A DNA stretch of 64,000 bases from Mesorhizobium sp. (GCF_024710845.1 NZ_JANJTZ010000050.1:62001-126000), one strand, 5' to 3'. Positions 20,833 to 30,467 are shown, counted from the first letter of the stretch. The notes: a model not told the origin generated them from the sequence alone. Numbers and translations are program-made.

Positions 20833-21609
20833 CTACTCGCGGTTGCCGAGGAAGGACAGAAGGAACGAGAACAGGTTGATGAAGTCGAGATAGAGCGTCA
20901 GCGCGCCCATGATGGCCTTGCGGCCGGCGACCAGAACCTCGTCGCCCTCGAAATACATCTCCTTGATCTTCTGCGTGTCGTAGGCGGTGAGGCCCGCGAA
21001 GATCAGCACGCCGATCGCCGAGATGGCGAACTGCATGGCCGGCGACTGCAGGAAGATGTTCACCACCATCGCGATGATCAGGCCGAACACGCCCATGATC
21101 AGGAACGAGCCCATGCCGGTCAGGTCACGCTTGGTCGTGTAGCCGTAGAGCGACAGCGCGCCGAACGAAGCGGCCGTGATGAAGAAGGTCTGCACGATCG
21201 AGGCCGAGGTGTAGACGAGGAAGATCGACGACATCGACAGGCCCATCAGGCCGGCGAATACCCAGAACATCGTCTGGGCGGCCGAAACGCTGAGCGTATG
21301 AATGCGGGCGCTCAGGAAGAAGACCATGCCGAGCGGGGCGAGCATGACGACCCACTTCAGCGGCGTGCCGTAGAGCGCGACACCGAGGGAGGTCAGCATC
21401 TTGCCATTGCCGAGCGTTGCCGCAGCGGCGGCCGGATCGTTGGTGGTCGCGAGCATCATCGTGCCGAGCGCGGCCAGGCCGGTGATTGCAAGGCCGAGCG
21501 CCATCAGGTTGTAAACCTTCAGCATATAGGCGCGCAGCCCTTCGTCGATGCCGGTGTCGACGCGGGTGCCCGCGCCTGCACGCATCTGGTAATTGCGAAG
21601 GTCAGCCAT
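20833..21609 (-). CDS. ybhL: Bax inhibitor-1/YccA family membrane protein (YbhL-like)
   Basis: A 258-residue protein with seven membrane helices of the BI-1/TMBIM family. Characteristic parts are the cytoplasmic N-terminus before LKVYNLMALGLAITGLAALG, ISAIGVLIFAGLTAYDTQKIKEMY, and the C-terminal helix with YLDFINLFSFLLSFLG. Members are pH-sensitive Ca2+ leak channels or modulators of membrane proteases; the role in this organism is not known. Upstream lie a good promoter and a structured leader of about 85 nt. AGAGGA precedes the ATG. Confidence 0.92.
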   Translation of the reverse strand: MADLRNYQMRAGAGTRVDTGIDEGLRAYMLKVYNLMALGLAITGLAALGTMMLATTNDPAAAAATLGNGKMLTSLGVALYGTPLKWVVMLAPLGMVFFLSARIHTLSVSAAQTMFWVFAGLMGLSMSSIFLVYTSASIVQTFFITAASFGALSLYGYTTKRDLTGMGSFLIMGVFGLIIAMVVNIFLQSPAMQFAISAIGVLIFAGLTAYDTQKIKEMYFEGDEVLVAGRKAIMGALTLYLDFINLFSFLLSFLGNRE

Positions 21610-21629
21610 AGGATTCCTCTTTGCTACTG

Positions 21630-21695
21630 CCCCGTCCGGTGTCGGCTCGCGGCGATCCGCGCTCCAGGCGCCGCTGGCGGGGCTCCAGCATGCCT
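21630..21695 (-). ncRNA. Candidate ybhL-type structured leader RNA
   Basis: The leader of the BI-1 gene, read on the minus strand, holds CTGGAGC twice (21688-21682 and 21667-21661) and a pairing between GCGGCG (21649-21654) and CGCCGC (21669-21674), all GC-rich, just before the ribosome binding site. A ybhL RNA motif upstream of exactly this gene type has been described in Rhizobiales (Corbino and colleagues, 2005). Position and organism fit, but I cannot run a covariance search, so the identity is a hypothesis. Confidence 0.4.
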
Positions 21696-21701
21696 GCGCA
21701 C

Positions 21702-21730
21702 AATATGATCATTCTTCGTGTCGGTAACAA
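21702..21730 (-). promoter_or_regulatory. Promoter of the Bax-inhibitor-1 gene
   Basis: On the minus strand TTGTTA (21730-21725) and CATATT (21707-21702) are separated by 17 bp, a good sigma-70 match, and would start a transcript near 21695. Two ATGATCA cores (near 21706 and 21765) flank the -35 side and could be operator half-sites. Confidence 0.55.
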
Positions 21731-21783
21731 GGCCCGTAACGCGGCGTCACGCACTGTGATCATACAATGTAGCAAAAATCCGA

Positions 21784-24342
21784 TCACAGATCGCGCAGCA
21801 CCGGCGCCGCCTTTTGCCCGAGGATGCGCCATGTTCCGGCAAGTCCGATACCGACCGTCAGCAACAAGGCTATGAGCACCGTGCCGATCGCCACATCGGG
21901 CAGGAAGCTCGACGGCAGCGTCATGATCCGCGCCACGACGAACCAGGCAGCCGCGCCACCGGCGGCGAGCGCGAAGATCGCGGTGGCGAGCCCGATCAGC
22001 ATGTATTCCAGCGAAAATGCGGTGATCAGCGTGCCGCGCGTGGCGCCGAGCATCTTCAGCACGACGGCATCATGCACCCGCGCGCGATTTCCCGCCGCCA
22101 GCGCACCGGCAAGCACCAGGACAGAGGCGACCAGCGCCACGGCCGCGGCAGCCCGGATCGCGACCCCGAGCTGGCCCACCAGCCGGTTGACGATGTCCAG
22201 CGCGTCCTTGACGCGCACGGACGTCACCGCGGGAAAGGCACGCGTCACTTCGTTCAGGATCTTCGACTCCTGCTCGGCTGTCGCCTTCCTGTCGAGAAGC
22301 GTGGCCAGCCAGGCATGTGGCGCGCCGGCGAAGGCGTTGGGCGAGAACACCATGACGAAATTGATGCCCATCGATTCCCACTCGACCTGCCTCATATTGG
22401 CGATGCGGGCCGTGACGTTGCGCCCGAGTACGTTGACGGTGACCGTATCACCGATCTTCAGCCCGATCTCCTGCGCCTCCTCGGCCGAAAACGACACCAG
22501 CGGCTCGCCGGCATAGTCCTTCGGCCACCATTTGCCGGCGCTCAGGGTCGCGTTCTCGGGCACCGTCTCGGCATAGGTGATGCCGCGGTCGCCGCGCAGC
22601 ACCCATTGGCCTTCGGGCGGCACCTGGATCTGCTGTACGTCGACGCCGTTGAGCGCGATGACGCGTCCGCGCAGCATCGGAACCTTGGTCAGCGTGCCGT
22701 TCGGCGATGCTGTCGCCACGACCTCGCTGAACCTGTCGACTTCGCTCGGCTGGATGTCGACGAAGAAGAAATTCGGCGCGCGCTCCGGCAGGTTACTCGC
22801 GATCTGGCGGCGCAGATTGCCGTCGATCAGGGCGAGCGTCACGAGCAGCGTCAGCCCGAGGCCGAGCGACAGAACGACCGATGGCGTCAAGGCGCCTGGC
22901 CGGTGGATGTTGCCGATGGCCAGCCGCAGCGGTGTCGACCGGACGACCGGCGCCTCGCGGGCGATCCATTGCACCAGCACCGCGACGCTGCGCAGGACGA
23001 TGAAGGCGAAGACCGCCGCGCCGACGAAGATCAGCGCTACGCGCCGGTCGGACGAGAACCAGACGGCGAGGCCGGCGAGCACGACCGCGATGCCCAGCGC
23101 CGCCGCCAGATAAGGCAGGCGCGGCAGGCCGCGGCTCTCGAGCCCCAGTTCGCGGAACAGCGCGGTGGCGGGGATGTCCCGCGCCCGGCCGAGCGGCAGG
23201 ATGGCGAAGGCGAGCGTGACGAGCACGCCGAACAGCACGGCCATCGCCAGAGCGTCGGGATAGACACCGCCTTCGGCCGGAACCGGAATGACCGACGACA
23301 GCGCCGCGCCCGCCGCGAAGGGCATGGCCACCGCGATCGCCAGACCGATGACGATGCCGATCGCAGCGACGATCATCACCTGGAACAGATAGACCGAGAA
23401 CACGAAGCCGCCGGATGCGCCGACGCTCTTCAGCGTGGCGATGACGCCGCGCTTGGCGTCGAGATGCGCCCGCACCGCGTTCGCCACGCCGACGCCGCCG
23501 ACGACCAGCGCGGTCAGCCCGACCAGCGTCAGGAACTGCGAGAATCGCTCGACATTGCTGGACAGCGAAGGCGCGGCATTGGAGCGCGAGCGGATGCTCC
23601 AGCCCGCTTCCGGGAAGTCCGCCTTGGCCCTGTCGGAGATCGCGGTGATGTCCGCATCGGTCGCGCCGGCGCCGAGCCTGATCTTGTAGGCATGCTCGAC
23701 GAGGCTGCCGGGCTGGATCAGCCCCGAGGCGCGCAAGCCGTCCATCGACACCATCAGCCGCGGCGCGAAGCCGAATCCGTCCGACACGGCGTCGGACTCG
23801 TTGAGAATGCGGGCGCGCAGTTCGAAGGTCGCGCCGCCGAGCCTGATCCGCGCTCCGTCCTTCAGCCCGAGCCGGTCGAACAGCAGGTCCGGTGCCGCCG
23901 CGCCCCACACGCCTTCGCGCTCGCCGAACAGGTCGTCATGCGACAGGGCCGGCTGCGTCTCCAGCGCACCGAAGAGTGGGTAGGCGGCATCGACGGCCTT
24001 GGCCTCCACGAGCGTCTGGTCCGAACCGTCCTCGAGCCGCGCCATCGAGCGCATGTTGGCGCTGACCGCCAGGTCGCCCTGTGCCTTCAGGAAGGCGAGT
24101 TCCTTCTCGGACGCCTCGCGCTGCACCAGCTCGAACCGCAGGTCGCCGCCGAGCAGCGTCTGTCCCTGGCTCGCCACCGACGCAGTGATCGCGCGGGCGA
24201 CGGAATTCACCCCGCCGATCGCGCCGACGCCCAGCGCAATGCAGGTGATGAAGATGAGAAAGCCCCTCAGGCCGCCGCGCATCTCGCGCAGCGCGAAGCG
24301 CAGGGCGAGGCCAGATCTCGCCGATCCGCCGACAGCCGCCAT
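21784..24342 (-). CDS. ybbP: ABC transporter permease, YbbP/FtsX-like
   Basis: An 852-residue permease with the two-FtsX-unit layout of the YbbP type: an N-terminal helix (RGFLIFITCIALGVGAIGGVNSVARAI), a large periplasmic MacB-like domain, a first three-helix FtsX core (about residues 250-400), a further helix and periplasmic domain, and a C-terminal FtsX core (VALVASVLVLAGALAAGNRARVHD followed by VVLKMLGATR). Such permeases act with a LolD/YbbA-type ATPase in mechanotransmission or envelope lipid/lipoprotein processes. The ATG overlaps the ybbA stop (TGATG). Confidence 0.9.
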   Translation of the reverse strand: MAAVGGSARSGLALRFALREMRGGLRGFLIFITCIALGVGAIGGVNSVARAITASVASQGQTLLGGDLRFELVQREASEKELAFLKAQGDLAVSANMRSMARLEDGSDQTLVEAKAVDAAYPLFGALETQPALSHDDLFGEREGVWGAAAPDLLFDRLGLKDGARIRLGGATFELRARILNESDAVSDGFGFAPRLMVSMDGLRASGLIQPGSLVEHAYKIRLGAGATDADITAISDRAKADFPEAGWSIRSRSNAAPSLSSNVERFSQFLTLVGLTALVVGGVGVANAVRAHLDAKRGVIATLKSVGASGGFVFSVYLFQVMIVAAIGIVIGLAIAVAMPFAAGAALSSVIPVPAEGGVYPDALAMAVLFGVLVTLAFAILPLGRARDIPATALFRELGLESRGLPRLPYLAAALGIAVVLAGLAVWFSSDRRVALIFVGAAVFAFIVLRSVAVLVQWIAREAPVVRSTPLRLAIGNIHRPGALTPSVVLSLGLGLTLLVTLALIDGNLRRQIASNLPERAPNFFFVDIQPSEVDRFSEVVATASPNGTLTKVPMLRGRVIALNGVDVQQIQVPPEGQWVLRGDRGITYAETVPENATLSAGKWWPKDYAGEPLVSFSAEEAQEIGLKIGDTVTVNVLGRNVTARIANMRQVEWESMGINFVMVFSPNAFAGAPHAWLATLLDRKATAEQESKILNEVTRAFPAVTSVRVKDALDIVNRLVGQLGVAIRAAAAVALVASVLVLAGALAAGNRARVHDAVVLKMLGATRGTLITAFSLEYMLIGLATAIFALAAGGAAAWFVVARIMTLPSSFLPDVAIGTVLIALLLTVGIGLAGTWRILGQKAAPVLRDL

Positions 24343-25034
24343 CACGCGCTCACCGCGATCGGCGGTGTCTCGATACGGCCGGAGCGGATGGCGATCTGGC
24401 GTTGGCAGCGGGCGGCGAGCGCCGTGTCGTGGGTGACGAGCACCAGCGTCGTGCCGCGCTCGCGCGCCTTGGCGAAGAGCAGGTCGGCGATATGCCGGCC
24501 CGTCGCCTGGTCGAGGTTTCCTGTCGGCTCGTCGGCGATGAGGATTCTCGGCGAAGGCGCCAGCGCCCGAGCGATCGCCACGCGCTGCTGTTCGCCGCCC
24601 GACAATTGCCCCGGATAGTGCGTTGTCCGCTCGCCGAGACCAACGGCCGCGAGCTCGCGTTCGGCGATCGCGAACGCGTCGGCGGCGCCGGCCAGTTCGA
24701 GCGGCACGGCGACGTTTTCGAGCGCCGTCATGTTGGGGATCAGGTGGAACGACTGGAAGACGATGCCGATATTGCGGCCGCGAAACCGGGCGATCTCGTC
24801 CTCGCTGCGGCCGTTGAGCAGTTCGCCGGCGATCCGCACCATGCCGCCGTCGACGCTTTCAAGCCCCGCCAGCACCATCAGCAGCGTCGACTTGCCGGAA
24901 CCGGACGGTCCGACGATGCCGACCGCCTCGCCGCGCGCGACCGAGAGGCTGATGCCGCGCAGCACATGCACGCGCGATGCGCCCTGGCCGAGCGTGAGCG
25001 TTACGTCGTCGAGTTCAATGACGGCTTCTGTCAC
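24342..25034 (-). CDS. ybbA: ABC transporter ATP-binding protein, YbbA/LolD-like
   Basis: A 230-residue ATPase with Walker A GPSGSGKST, signature QLSGGEQQRVAIARAL and Walker B RILIADEPTGNLD, the DEPTGNLD form typical of MacB/LolD/YbbA ATPases. It is coupled to the downstream permease. It is transcribed divergently from the tesA-like gene with only 61 bp between starts, the same arrangement as E. coli tesA and ybbA-ybbP, which supports both assignments. Confidence 0.93.
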   Translation of the reverse strand: MTEAVIELDDVTLTLGQGASRVHVLRGISLSVARGEAVGIVGPSGSGKSTLLMVLAGLESVDGGMVRIAGELLNGRSEDEIARFRGRNIGIVFQSFHLIPNMTALENVAVPLELAGAADAFAIAERELAAVGLGERTTHYPGQLSGGEQQRVAIARALAPSPRILIADEPTGNLDQATGRHIADLLFAKARERGTTLVLVTHDTALAARCQRQIAIRSGRIETPPIAVSA

Positions 25035-25095
25035 GGCGGATCGGTCCTATATGGAGCTTGGTCGGGCAGGTCGAAGGTCATATGGGATCCATGCG

Positions 25096-25722
25096 ATGGC
25101 ATTCAAACAGGTGAAACGCGCTTTTTGCACTGCACTAATTTGTGTTGTCGCATGGACAGGACAGGCGGCGGCCGACACGTTCCGGATCGTCGGCTTCGGC
25201 GACAGCCTGATGGCGGGCTACAATCTTGGCCCGAACGAGGGCTTTCCGCAGAAGCTGGAAGCAGCGCTGAAGGCGCGCGGCCATGACGTTTCCGTGGCCA
25301 ATGCCGGCGTGTCGGGCGACACGACCTCGGGTGGCCTGTCGAGGCTCGACTGGTCCGTTCCGGACGGGACCGATCTCGTCATCCTCGAACTCGGCGCCAA
25401 CGACATGCTGCGCGGCCTGGCGCCAGAGATAACCGAACAGAACCTGGACACGATGATGGCCTCGCTCAAGACGCGCGGCATCGGCATCGTTCTCGCCGGC
25501 ATGCTCGCCGCGCCCAATCTCGGGCCGGATTATGCCGCCGCCTTCAACGGAATCTTCCCGAAGCTCGCCGCGAAATACGAAGCGCCGCTCATCCCGTTCT
25601 TCCTCGATGGCGTCGCGGCAAATCCGTCGCTGCAGCTCGAGGACGGCCTTCACCCGACCGCCGCCGGCGTCGATCGGATGGTCGAGGGAGCGCTGCCGGT
25701 GATCGAACCGCTGGTCAGGTAG
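25096..25722 (+). CDS. tesA: GDSL-type esterase/lysophospholipase (TesA)
   Basis: A 208-residue periplasmic SGNH hydrolase. A signal peptide (RAFCTALICVVAWTGQAAA) precedes the four SGNH blocks: GFGDSLMAGYN (nucleophile Ser), the glycine in NAGVSGDTTSGG, the asparagine in ELGANDMLRG, and the catalytic Asp/His in DGLHPTAAG. E. coli TesA shows thioesterase, protease-like and lysophospholipase activities. The ATG at 25096 (MAFKQVKRAF) was chosen for the signal peptide. Confidence 0.93.
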   Translation: MAFKQVKRAFCTALICVVAWTGQAAADTFRIVGFGDSLMAGYNLGPNEGFPQKLEAALKARGHDVSVANAGVSGDTTSGGLSRLDWSVPDGTDLVILELGANDMLRGLAPEITEQNLDTMMASLKTRGIGIVLAGMLAAPNLGPDYAAAFNGIFPKLAAKYEAPLIPFFLDGVAANPSLQLEDGLHPTAAGVDRMVEGALPVIEPLVR

Positions 25723-25819
25723 TGCCCGACCAGGTCGGGGCGGGCCGGAAATAATCGCTTGCCCGGACCGCCATTCGATGATTCGCTGCAATGCGAGATC
25801 GAATCGAGGAGGTGCCCAC

Positions 25820-26416
25820 ATGCCCCGTCTATTCACCGCCCTCGAGATCCCGCGCGACGCCGCCCTGTCGCTTTCCCTCCTTCGCGGAGGAGTCCCCGGC
25901 GCCCGCTGGATCGATGTCGAGAACTATCATCTCACGCTGCGCTTCATCGGCGACGTCGAAGGCCATGTCGCCGACGAAGTCGCCAACGCGCTCGACCGCA
26001 TCCGGCGACCCGCCTTCGACCTGACGCTGTCCGGCGTCGGCGCCTTCGGTTCGAAGAAGCCGCACTCCATCTACGCGGGCGTGGTTCCGTCGCCGGCGCT
26101 CAACGCTCTGCAGGGCGAGATCGACCGCATCTGCACCCGGGTCGGCGCGCCATCGGACCAGCGCAAGTTCGTGCCTCACGTCACGCTTGCCAGGCTCCGC
26201 AACTCCAGCCCCGGCGAGGTCGCTTCCTATCTGTCGGCCCGCGGCAACTTCCTCACCCTGCCGTTCCGGGTCGGCCGCTTCGTCTTGATGTCGTCGCGTG
26301 ATTCGGTCGGCGGCGGCCCCTATATCGTCGAGGAAGCCTGGCCGCTCGGCGCGCCGCAGGCCGGACGACAGGAAGGCGTGCAGCACGGCCCCCAGGCCCT
26401 GCGCGCGATGCGCTGA
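25820..26416 (+). CDS. thpR: RNA 2',3'-cyclic phosphodiesterase
   Basis: A 198-residue 2H-phosphoesterase family member that opens 2',3'-cyclic phosphates in RNA (formerly 2'-5' RNA ligase). The two HxTx motifs are His37-Leu-Thr (YHLTLRFIGD) and His120-Val-Thr (PHVTLARL). The C-terminal tail beyond residue about 180 is Gln/Arg-rich and variable in the family. The ATG at 25820 (MPRLFTALEIP) follows GAGGAGGTG. It stands in a plus-strand run but with its own 100-bp upstream gap. Confidence 0.92.
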   Translation: MPRLFTALEIPRDAALSLSLLRGGVPGARWIDVENYHLTLRFIGDVEGHVADEVANALDRIRRPAFDLTLSGVGAFGSKKPHSIYAGVVPSPALNALQGEIDRICTRVGAPSDQRKFVPHVTLARLRNSSPGEVASYLSARGNFLTLPFRVGRFVLMSSRDSVGGGPYIVEEAWPLGAPQAGRQEGVQHGPQALRAMR

Positions 26417-26490
26417 CCTTTTGCTGGACTGTTCGCGCGTGGCGAGCGCACTATCTCCATCGGACCGCTACGGTCTGAACGGAGCATCGC

Positions 26491-26787
26491 ATGACGAGAG
26501 AGCTTCTGGACAAGGATGAACTCGCCCGCGCCCTCGCCGACCTGCCCGGCTGGTCGATCGCCGAAGACGGCCTTTCGATCGAGCGCACTTTCGAATTCCG
26601 CAATTTCAGCGAAGCCTTTGCCTTCATGACGCGCGCAGCACTTGCCGCCGAGAAGATGAACCACCACCCGAACTGGTCGAATGTCTACAAGACGGTCAGG
26701 GTCGCACTGTCCACCCACGACAGGGGCGGTGTCACCGAACTCGACATTGAACTCGCCCGCCGGATGAACCGCTACGCGGGCAACTGA
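26491..26787 (+). CDS. phhB: Pterin-4a-carbinolamine dehydratase
   Basis: A 98-residue enzyme that dehydrates 4a-hydroxytetrahydrobiopterin, regenerating the pterin cofactor of aromatic amino acid hydroxylases. The active-site segment [13 protein letters not shown] holds the paired histidines and Pro-Asn-Trp. The C-terminal [16 protein letters not shown] is typical. No hydroxylase gene is adjacent. Confidence 0.93.
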   Translation: MTRELLDKDELARALADLPGWSIAEDGLSIERTFEFRNFSEAFAFMTRAALAAEKMNHHPNWSNVYKTVRVALSTHDRGGVTELDIELARRMNRYAGN

Positions 26788-26848
26788 CCGGCGATCTTGC
26801 AAAGGCTGTGCCCCGGGGCCACATCCTTTCTGCACAGGAAGGACGAGG

Positions 26849-27220
26849 ATGGACGACGTTAAGATTGGCGAGATCTTGAAGCCGGTGGACGCCGACGAGG
26901 CTGGCCGTCGCGAGAAACGCGTCCGGCTGGAGTTCTGGCGCACCGCCAAGCGCGCCGCGCGCTACGTGCCGTTCATGGACGAACTCGTGGCGGCCTATTA
27001 CTGCGCGCTCGATCCGAAGACGCCGTTCCGTGTCCGCGGCACGCTGCTCGCAGCCCTTGCCTACTTCGTCCTGCCGCTGGATTTCATCCCCGATTTCCTC
27101 GTCGGCTTCGGCTTCACCGACGACGTGGCGGTGCTGACGGCGGCCATCACTGCCATCCGCGGGCACATCAAGCCTGTGCACCGGACCGCGGCCAGGAAGG
27201 CGCTTGAAGAAGCCGAATAG
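26849..27220 (+). CDS. YkvA family (DUF1232) membrane-associated protein
   Basis: A 123-residue protein with the DUF1232 hallmark YFVLPLDFIPDFLVGFGFTDD in a hydrophobic segment at about residues 70-92, preceded by a charged N-terminal half. Members are small proteins of unknown function. A good Shine-Dalgarno (AAGGACGAGG) precedes the ATG. The next gene starts 260 bp downstream. Confidence 0.85.
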   Translation: MDDVKIGEILKPVDADEAGRREKRVRLEFWRTAKRAARYVPFMDELVAAYYCALDPKTPFRVRGTLLAALAYFVLPLDFIPDFLVGFGFTDDVAVLTAAITAIRGHIKPVHRTAARKALEEAE

Positions 27221-27481
27221 GCTGCCGCCGCCGCAACGTCAGTGCCAAGGTCAAACTCTTGCCGCTTTCCTAGCCCTCTTTCGGCACCGGCAAAGGGCGC
27301 GGGGCTCACTGTCGCATTGAAATCGCGCCGATGGAGCGCTCCGCACCGGGTTGGATCCGGAAACGGTCGGGTAGTAACCCTTTCGTAACCTGGATTTAAT
27401 CAAATTGTATCAAATGCGTCGGTGACGGGACGTTTCCGGGGACGCGCTTCCGGCGTTCGGCACGAATTGCGGCAGGACAAC
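27221..27481 (+). promoter_or_regulatory. Upstream region of the IalB gene with a CtrA-like box
   Basis: Non-coding 261 bp. It contains the 10-bp palindrome GGAGCGCTCC (27333-27342) and, nearer the gene, GTAACC followed by CTTTC and a second GTAACC, so that TAAC recurs at 7-bp spacing. This approaches the alphaproteobacterial CtrA consensus TTAA-N7-TTAA but has G for the first T in both halves. The segment then turns AT-rich (TTTAATCAAATTG), likely the promoter. Confidence 0.3.
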
Positions 27482-27988
27482 ATGCACAAGACACTCCCCA
27501 TCCTGATTGCCGGCGCGATGCTCGCCGCGGGCGGAGCCGCCCAGGCGCAGAACATCGCCAAGATCGGCCAGAAGGGCGACTGGGCGCTCTATTCCTACAA
27601 CGACGACAAGGGCAAGGTCTGCTACACGCTGACCATCCCGACCGACAAGCAGCCGCCCTCGCTCGACCACGGCAAGTCGATGTATTTCGTGGTGTCGCAG
27701 AAGCCCGGCCAGAACGTCTCGTTCGAGCCGCAGTTCAACGCCTCCTACAACTTCCAGGAAAATTCGAAGGTCGAGGTGACGGTCGGGGACAGCAAGTTCG
27801 CCATGTTCACCAAGGGCAACCGCGCCTGGATGGAAAATGCCGCCGAGGAGCCGAAGCTCATCGCCGCCATGAAGTCCGGCGCCGACATGAAGGTCGCGGC
27901 GAAATCCGGTCGTGGCAATCCGACCAGCTACGTCTTCTCGCTCAAGGGCATCTCGGCGGCGCTGACCGACATTTCCAACTGCAAGTAA
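27482..27988 (+). CDS. Invasion-associated locus B (IalB) family protein
   Basis: A 168-residue secreted protein: signal peptide [22 protein letters not shown], then an IalB domain ([56 protein letters not shown]) with two cysteines probably forming a disulfide. IalB was named in Bartonella for a role in erythrocyte entry, but homologues are widespread in free-living and symbiotic rhizobia, so virulence is not implied. The ATG at 27482 places the signal peptide correctly. Confidence 0.88.
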   Translation: MHKTLPILIAGAMLAAGGAAQAQNIAKIGQKGDWALYSYNDDKGKVCYTLTIPTDKQPPSLDHGKSMYFVVSQKPGQNVSFEPQFNASYNFQENSKVEVTVGDSKFAMFTKGNRAWMENAAEEPKLIAAMKSGADMKVAAKSGRGNPTSYVFSLKGISAALTDISNCK

Positions 27989-28100
27989 GAGCGCCTTTTC
28001 GCGCATCGCGGGCCGCCATCGTGACGGATGGTGGCTCTTGTGCTATCTGGCGCCGGACGACGCGAAGACCTATCTCCGCGCAAACGGCATCTCGGCACCC

Positions 28101-29342
28101 ATGGCAGTTACAGTTCTGAACGATACGCGGACGGGCGTTGCCCCCGCGACAACCGGGTTTTCCGCGCAGAATGCGCGCGAAAAGCCGTCGCTCGTCGGCA
28201 TGTCGCGCGAAGAGATGGCGGCAGCACTCGTCGGCGCCGGCGTGCCGGAGCGCCAGGCGAAGATGCGCGTCAGCCAGCTCTGGCACTGGCTCTACGTCCG
28301 CGGCGTCTCCGACTTCGGCCAGATGTTCAACATCTCCAAGGAACTGCGCGCGACGCTCGCCGAGCATTTCACCATCGCGCGGCCCGAGATCGTCGAGGAA
28401 CAGATCTCGCAGGACGGCACGCGCAAATGGCTGTTCCGCTTTCCGCCGCGCGGCGCCGGGCGCCCGGTCGAGATCGAGACCGTCTACATTCCCGAGGAAG
28501 GCCGCGGCACGCTCTGCATCTCGTCCCAGGTCGGCTGCACGCTCAACTGCTCCTTCTGCCATACCGGCACGCAGAAGCTGGTGCGCAACCTGACTTCCGA
28601 GGAGATCCTCTCCCAGCTTCTCGTCGCGCGCGACCGTCTGGGCGACTTCCCCGACCGCGACACGCCTGCCGGCGCGATCGTCCCGGCGGAAGGCCGCAAG
28701 GTCTCCAACATCGTCATGATGGGCATGGGCGAGCCGCTCTACAATTTCGACAACGTCAAGAAGGCACTGCTGATCGCCTCCGACGGCGACGGGCTGGCGC
28801 TGTCCAAGCGCCGCATCACGCTGTCCACCTCCGGTGTCGTGCCCGAGATCGTCCGCGCCGGCGCCGAGCTCGGCGTCATGCTCGCCATCTCGCTGCACGC
28901 CCCGAACGACGACCTGCGCGACCTGCTGGTGCCGATCAACAAGAAATACCCGCTTGCCGAATTGATGGCCGCCTGCCGCGCCTATCCCGGCCTGTCCAAC
29001 GCCCGCCGCATCACCTTCGAATATGTCATGCTGCGCGACGTCAACGATTCCATTGACGACGCCAAGGCGCTGATCAAGCTGCTGAAGGGCATCCCCTCGA
29101 AGATCAACCTGATCCCGTTCAACCCGTGGCCCGGCACCAACTACCAGTGCTCGGAATGGGAAACGATCGAGAAGTTCGCCGACTACATCAACGACGCCGG
29201 CTACGCCTCGCCGATCCGCACGCCGCGCGGCCGCGACATCCTCGCCGCCTGCGGCCAGCTCAAGTCCGAATCGGAGCGCATGCGCCGCGTCGACCGCCTC
29301 GCGCTCGAGGCGATGATGATCGCGGGGCACGGCGAGGAGTGA
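28101..29342 (+). CDS. rlmN: Dual-specificity 23S rRNA A2503 / tRNA A37 methyltransferase
   Basis: A radical SAM enzyme installing C2-methyladenosine in 23S rRNA and some tRNAs. The cluster cysteines are C146, C150 and C153 ([10 protein letters not shown]). [17 protein letters not shown] and ISLHAPND are family signatures, and the methyl-carrying cysteine lies in ILAACGQLK near the C-terminus. Length is 413 residues. I chose the ATG at 28101 ([12 protein letters not shown]); the frame is open further upstream, to 28038. The stop overlaps the next gene as GTGA. Confidence 0.96.
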   Translation: MAVTVLNDTRTGVAPATTGFSAQNAREKPSLVGMSREEMAAALVGAGVPERQAKMRVSQLWHWLYVRGVSDFGQMFNISKELRATLAEHFTIARPEIVEEQISQDGTRKWLFRFPPRGAGRPVEIETVYIPEEGRGTLCISSQVGCTLNCSFCHTGTQKLVRNLTSEEILSQLLVARDRLGDFPDRDTPAGAIVPAEGRKVSNIVMMGMGEPLYNFDNVKKALLIASDGDGLALSKRRITLSTSGVVPEIVRAGAELGVMLAISLHAPNDDLRDLLVPINKKYPLAELMAACRAYPGLSNARRITFEYVMLRDVNDSIDDAKALIKLLKGIPSKINLIPFNPWPGTNYQCSEWETIEKFADYINDAGYASPIRTPRGRDILAACGQLKSESERMRRVDRLALEAMMIAGHGEE

Positions 29343-29839
29343 GCCTGTTCCTGCGCATCCTCGGCCAGCTCTTCCTGATCCTGCTCGGCTATGCCGCTGC
29401 CTCCGCCGTTGCCAGCACCTTTCTCCATCTTGTCTTCCTTACCTCCGCCGGCTTCGAGGCGGACGAGGCCCCGGCGATCGTGATGGGCTCGATCGTCTTC
29501 TCGATTCCCTTCGTCGCGCTCTTCGTGGCCTACTTCGCCTTCCTGCCGGCCGGTGTGGCGATCGGGATCGGCGAAATCCTCGGCGCGCGCGACTGGCTCT
29601 ACTACGCCATCGCCGGCGGCGTCGTCGGCGCCTGCGTCGTCGCGCTGTTCTGGTTCTATGTCCCGCCGTCGATCGATCTCGAGCCGGGCGCGGCGGCGCC
29701 CCGCGACCCGCTGGTCGAGAACCCCTACGTCCTCTTCACGCTGATCGGCGCCGGCCTCGTCGGCGGCATCGCCTACTGGGCCGTCGCCGGCCGGCTCGCC
29801 GGCGGCTGGAAGGCCGGCGCTACTTTGCCTGCGCGGTGA
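29339..29839 (+). CDS. Integral membrane protein of unknown function
   Basis: A 166-residue protein with four predicted membrane segments (about residues 3-28, 37-62, 69-95 and 123-149). It starts at a GTG that overlaps the rlmN stop (GTGA) with GGCGAGG just upstream, so translation is probably coupled to rlmN. Its 3' end overlaps the 3' end of the convergent LysE-type gene by 20 bp. rlmN is commonly followed by a small membrane protein in rhizobia; function unknown. Confidence 0.7.
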   Translation: MSLFLRILGQLFLILLGYAAASAVASTFLHLVFLTSAGFEADEAPAIVMGSIVFSIPFVALFVAYFAFLPAGVAIGIGEILGARDWLYYAIAGGVVGACVVALFWFYVPPSIDLEPGAAAPRDPLVENPYVLFTLIGAGLVGGIAYWAVAGRLAGGWKAGATLPAR

Positions 29840-30467
29840 GGATCTTGAGCGCGAAGGCCGAAAACACGCCGGCGAAGAGATAGTCGATCGCCCGCGTGAC
29901 GCGCGGGCTCTTCCTGAGCAGGCCCGAGAACCCGTCCGCCGCGAGCACCATCGGCACGGTGACTGGCAGCGACACCGCGATGAACAGGAAACCGAGGAAG
30001 AACAGCTTTGCCGCTGCATGCGGGTCCGCCACGGACACGAACTGCGGCAGGAAGGTCATGAAGAACAGGATGATCTTGGGGTTGAGCAGGTTGATGCCGA
30101 TGCCCGTCGCCCAGTTCTGTACGAGCGAGTGCTGCGGTCCGGCCTTCTTTTCCGGCGAGAATGCCGAGCCCTTCCGGATCGCCTGCCAGGCCAGCCAGAC
30201 CAGATAGCCCGCGCCGAAGACCTTCAGCACCAGGAAGGCCTGCGGCGACGCGACGATCAGCGCCGACAGCCCGAAGGCGACCATCGTCGTGTGGATCAGG
30301 CAGCCGGTCAGTGCCCCCGCCATGCAGGCGAGCCCCGCCGCGCGCCCCTCCGACAGCGCCCGCCCGACAAACAGCGTCATGTCGGGGCCGGGCGTGATCG
30401 CGATGATCACGGTGGCCAGGGCGAACTGGGCGAGGATGGTGACGTCGGGAATGATGGGGGAGAGCAT
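29820..30467 (-). CDS. LysE/RhtB-family amino acid exporter
   Basis: A 215-residue inner-membrane protein with six membrane segments. The N-terminal ITPGPDMTLFVGRALSEGRAAG is the LysE/RhtB signature, and INLLNPKIILFFMTFLPQF is a second conserved block. These proteins export amino acids or derivatives such as homoserine, threonine or lysine; the substrate here is unknown. The ATG at 30467 gives the usual length; a frame from 30590 is too long. Confidence 0.9.
   Translation of the reverse strand: MLSPIIPDVTILAQFALATVIIAITPGPDMTLFVGRALSEGRAAGLACMAGALTGCLIHTTMVAFGLSALIVASPQAFLVLKVFGAGYLVWLAWQAIRKGSAFSPEKKAGPQHSLVQNWATGIGINLLNPKIILFFMTFLPQFVSVADPHAAAKLFFLGFLFIAVSLPVTVPMVLAADGFSGLLRKSPRVTRAIDYLFAGVFSAFALKILTAQAK

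Noticed and set aside
21814-24618. 934-codon plus-strand frame opposite the YbbP permease gene
   Set aside because: Same reason: antisense shadow with low-complexity Arg/Gln/Asp composition, while the minus strand encodes a clear permease.
27390-27420. A firm CtrA binding site before the IalB gene
   Set aside because: Spacing is right but both half-sites start GTAA rather than TTAA, so it is kept only as a weak candidate.
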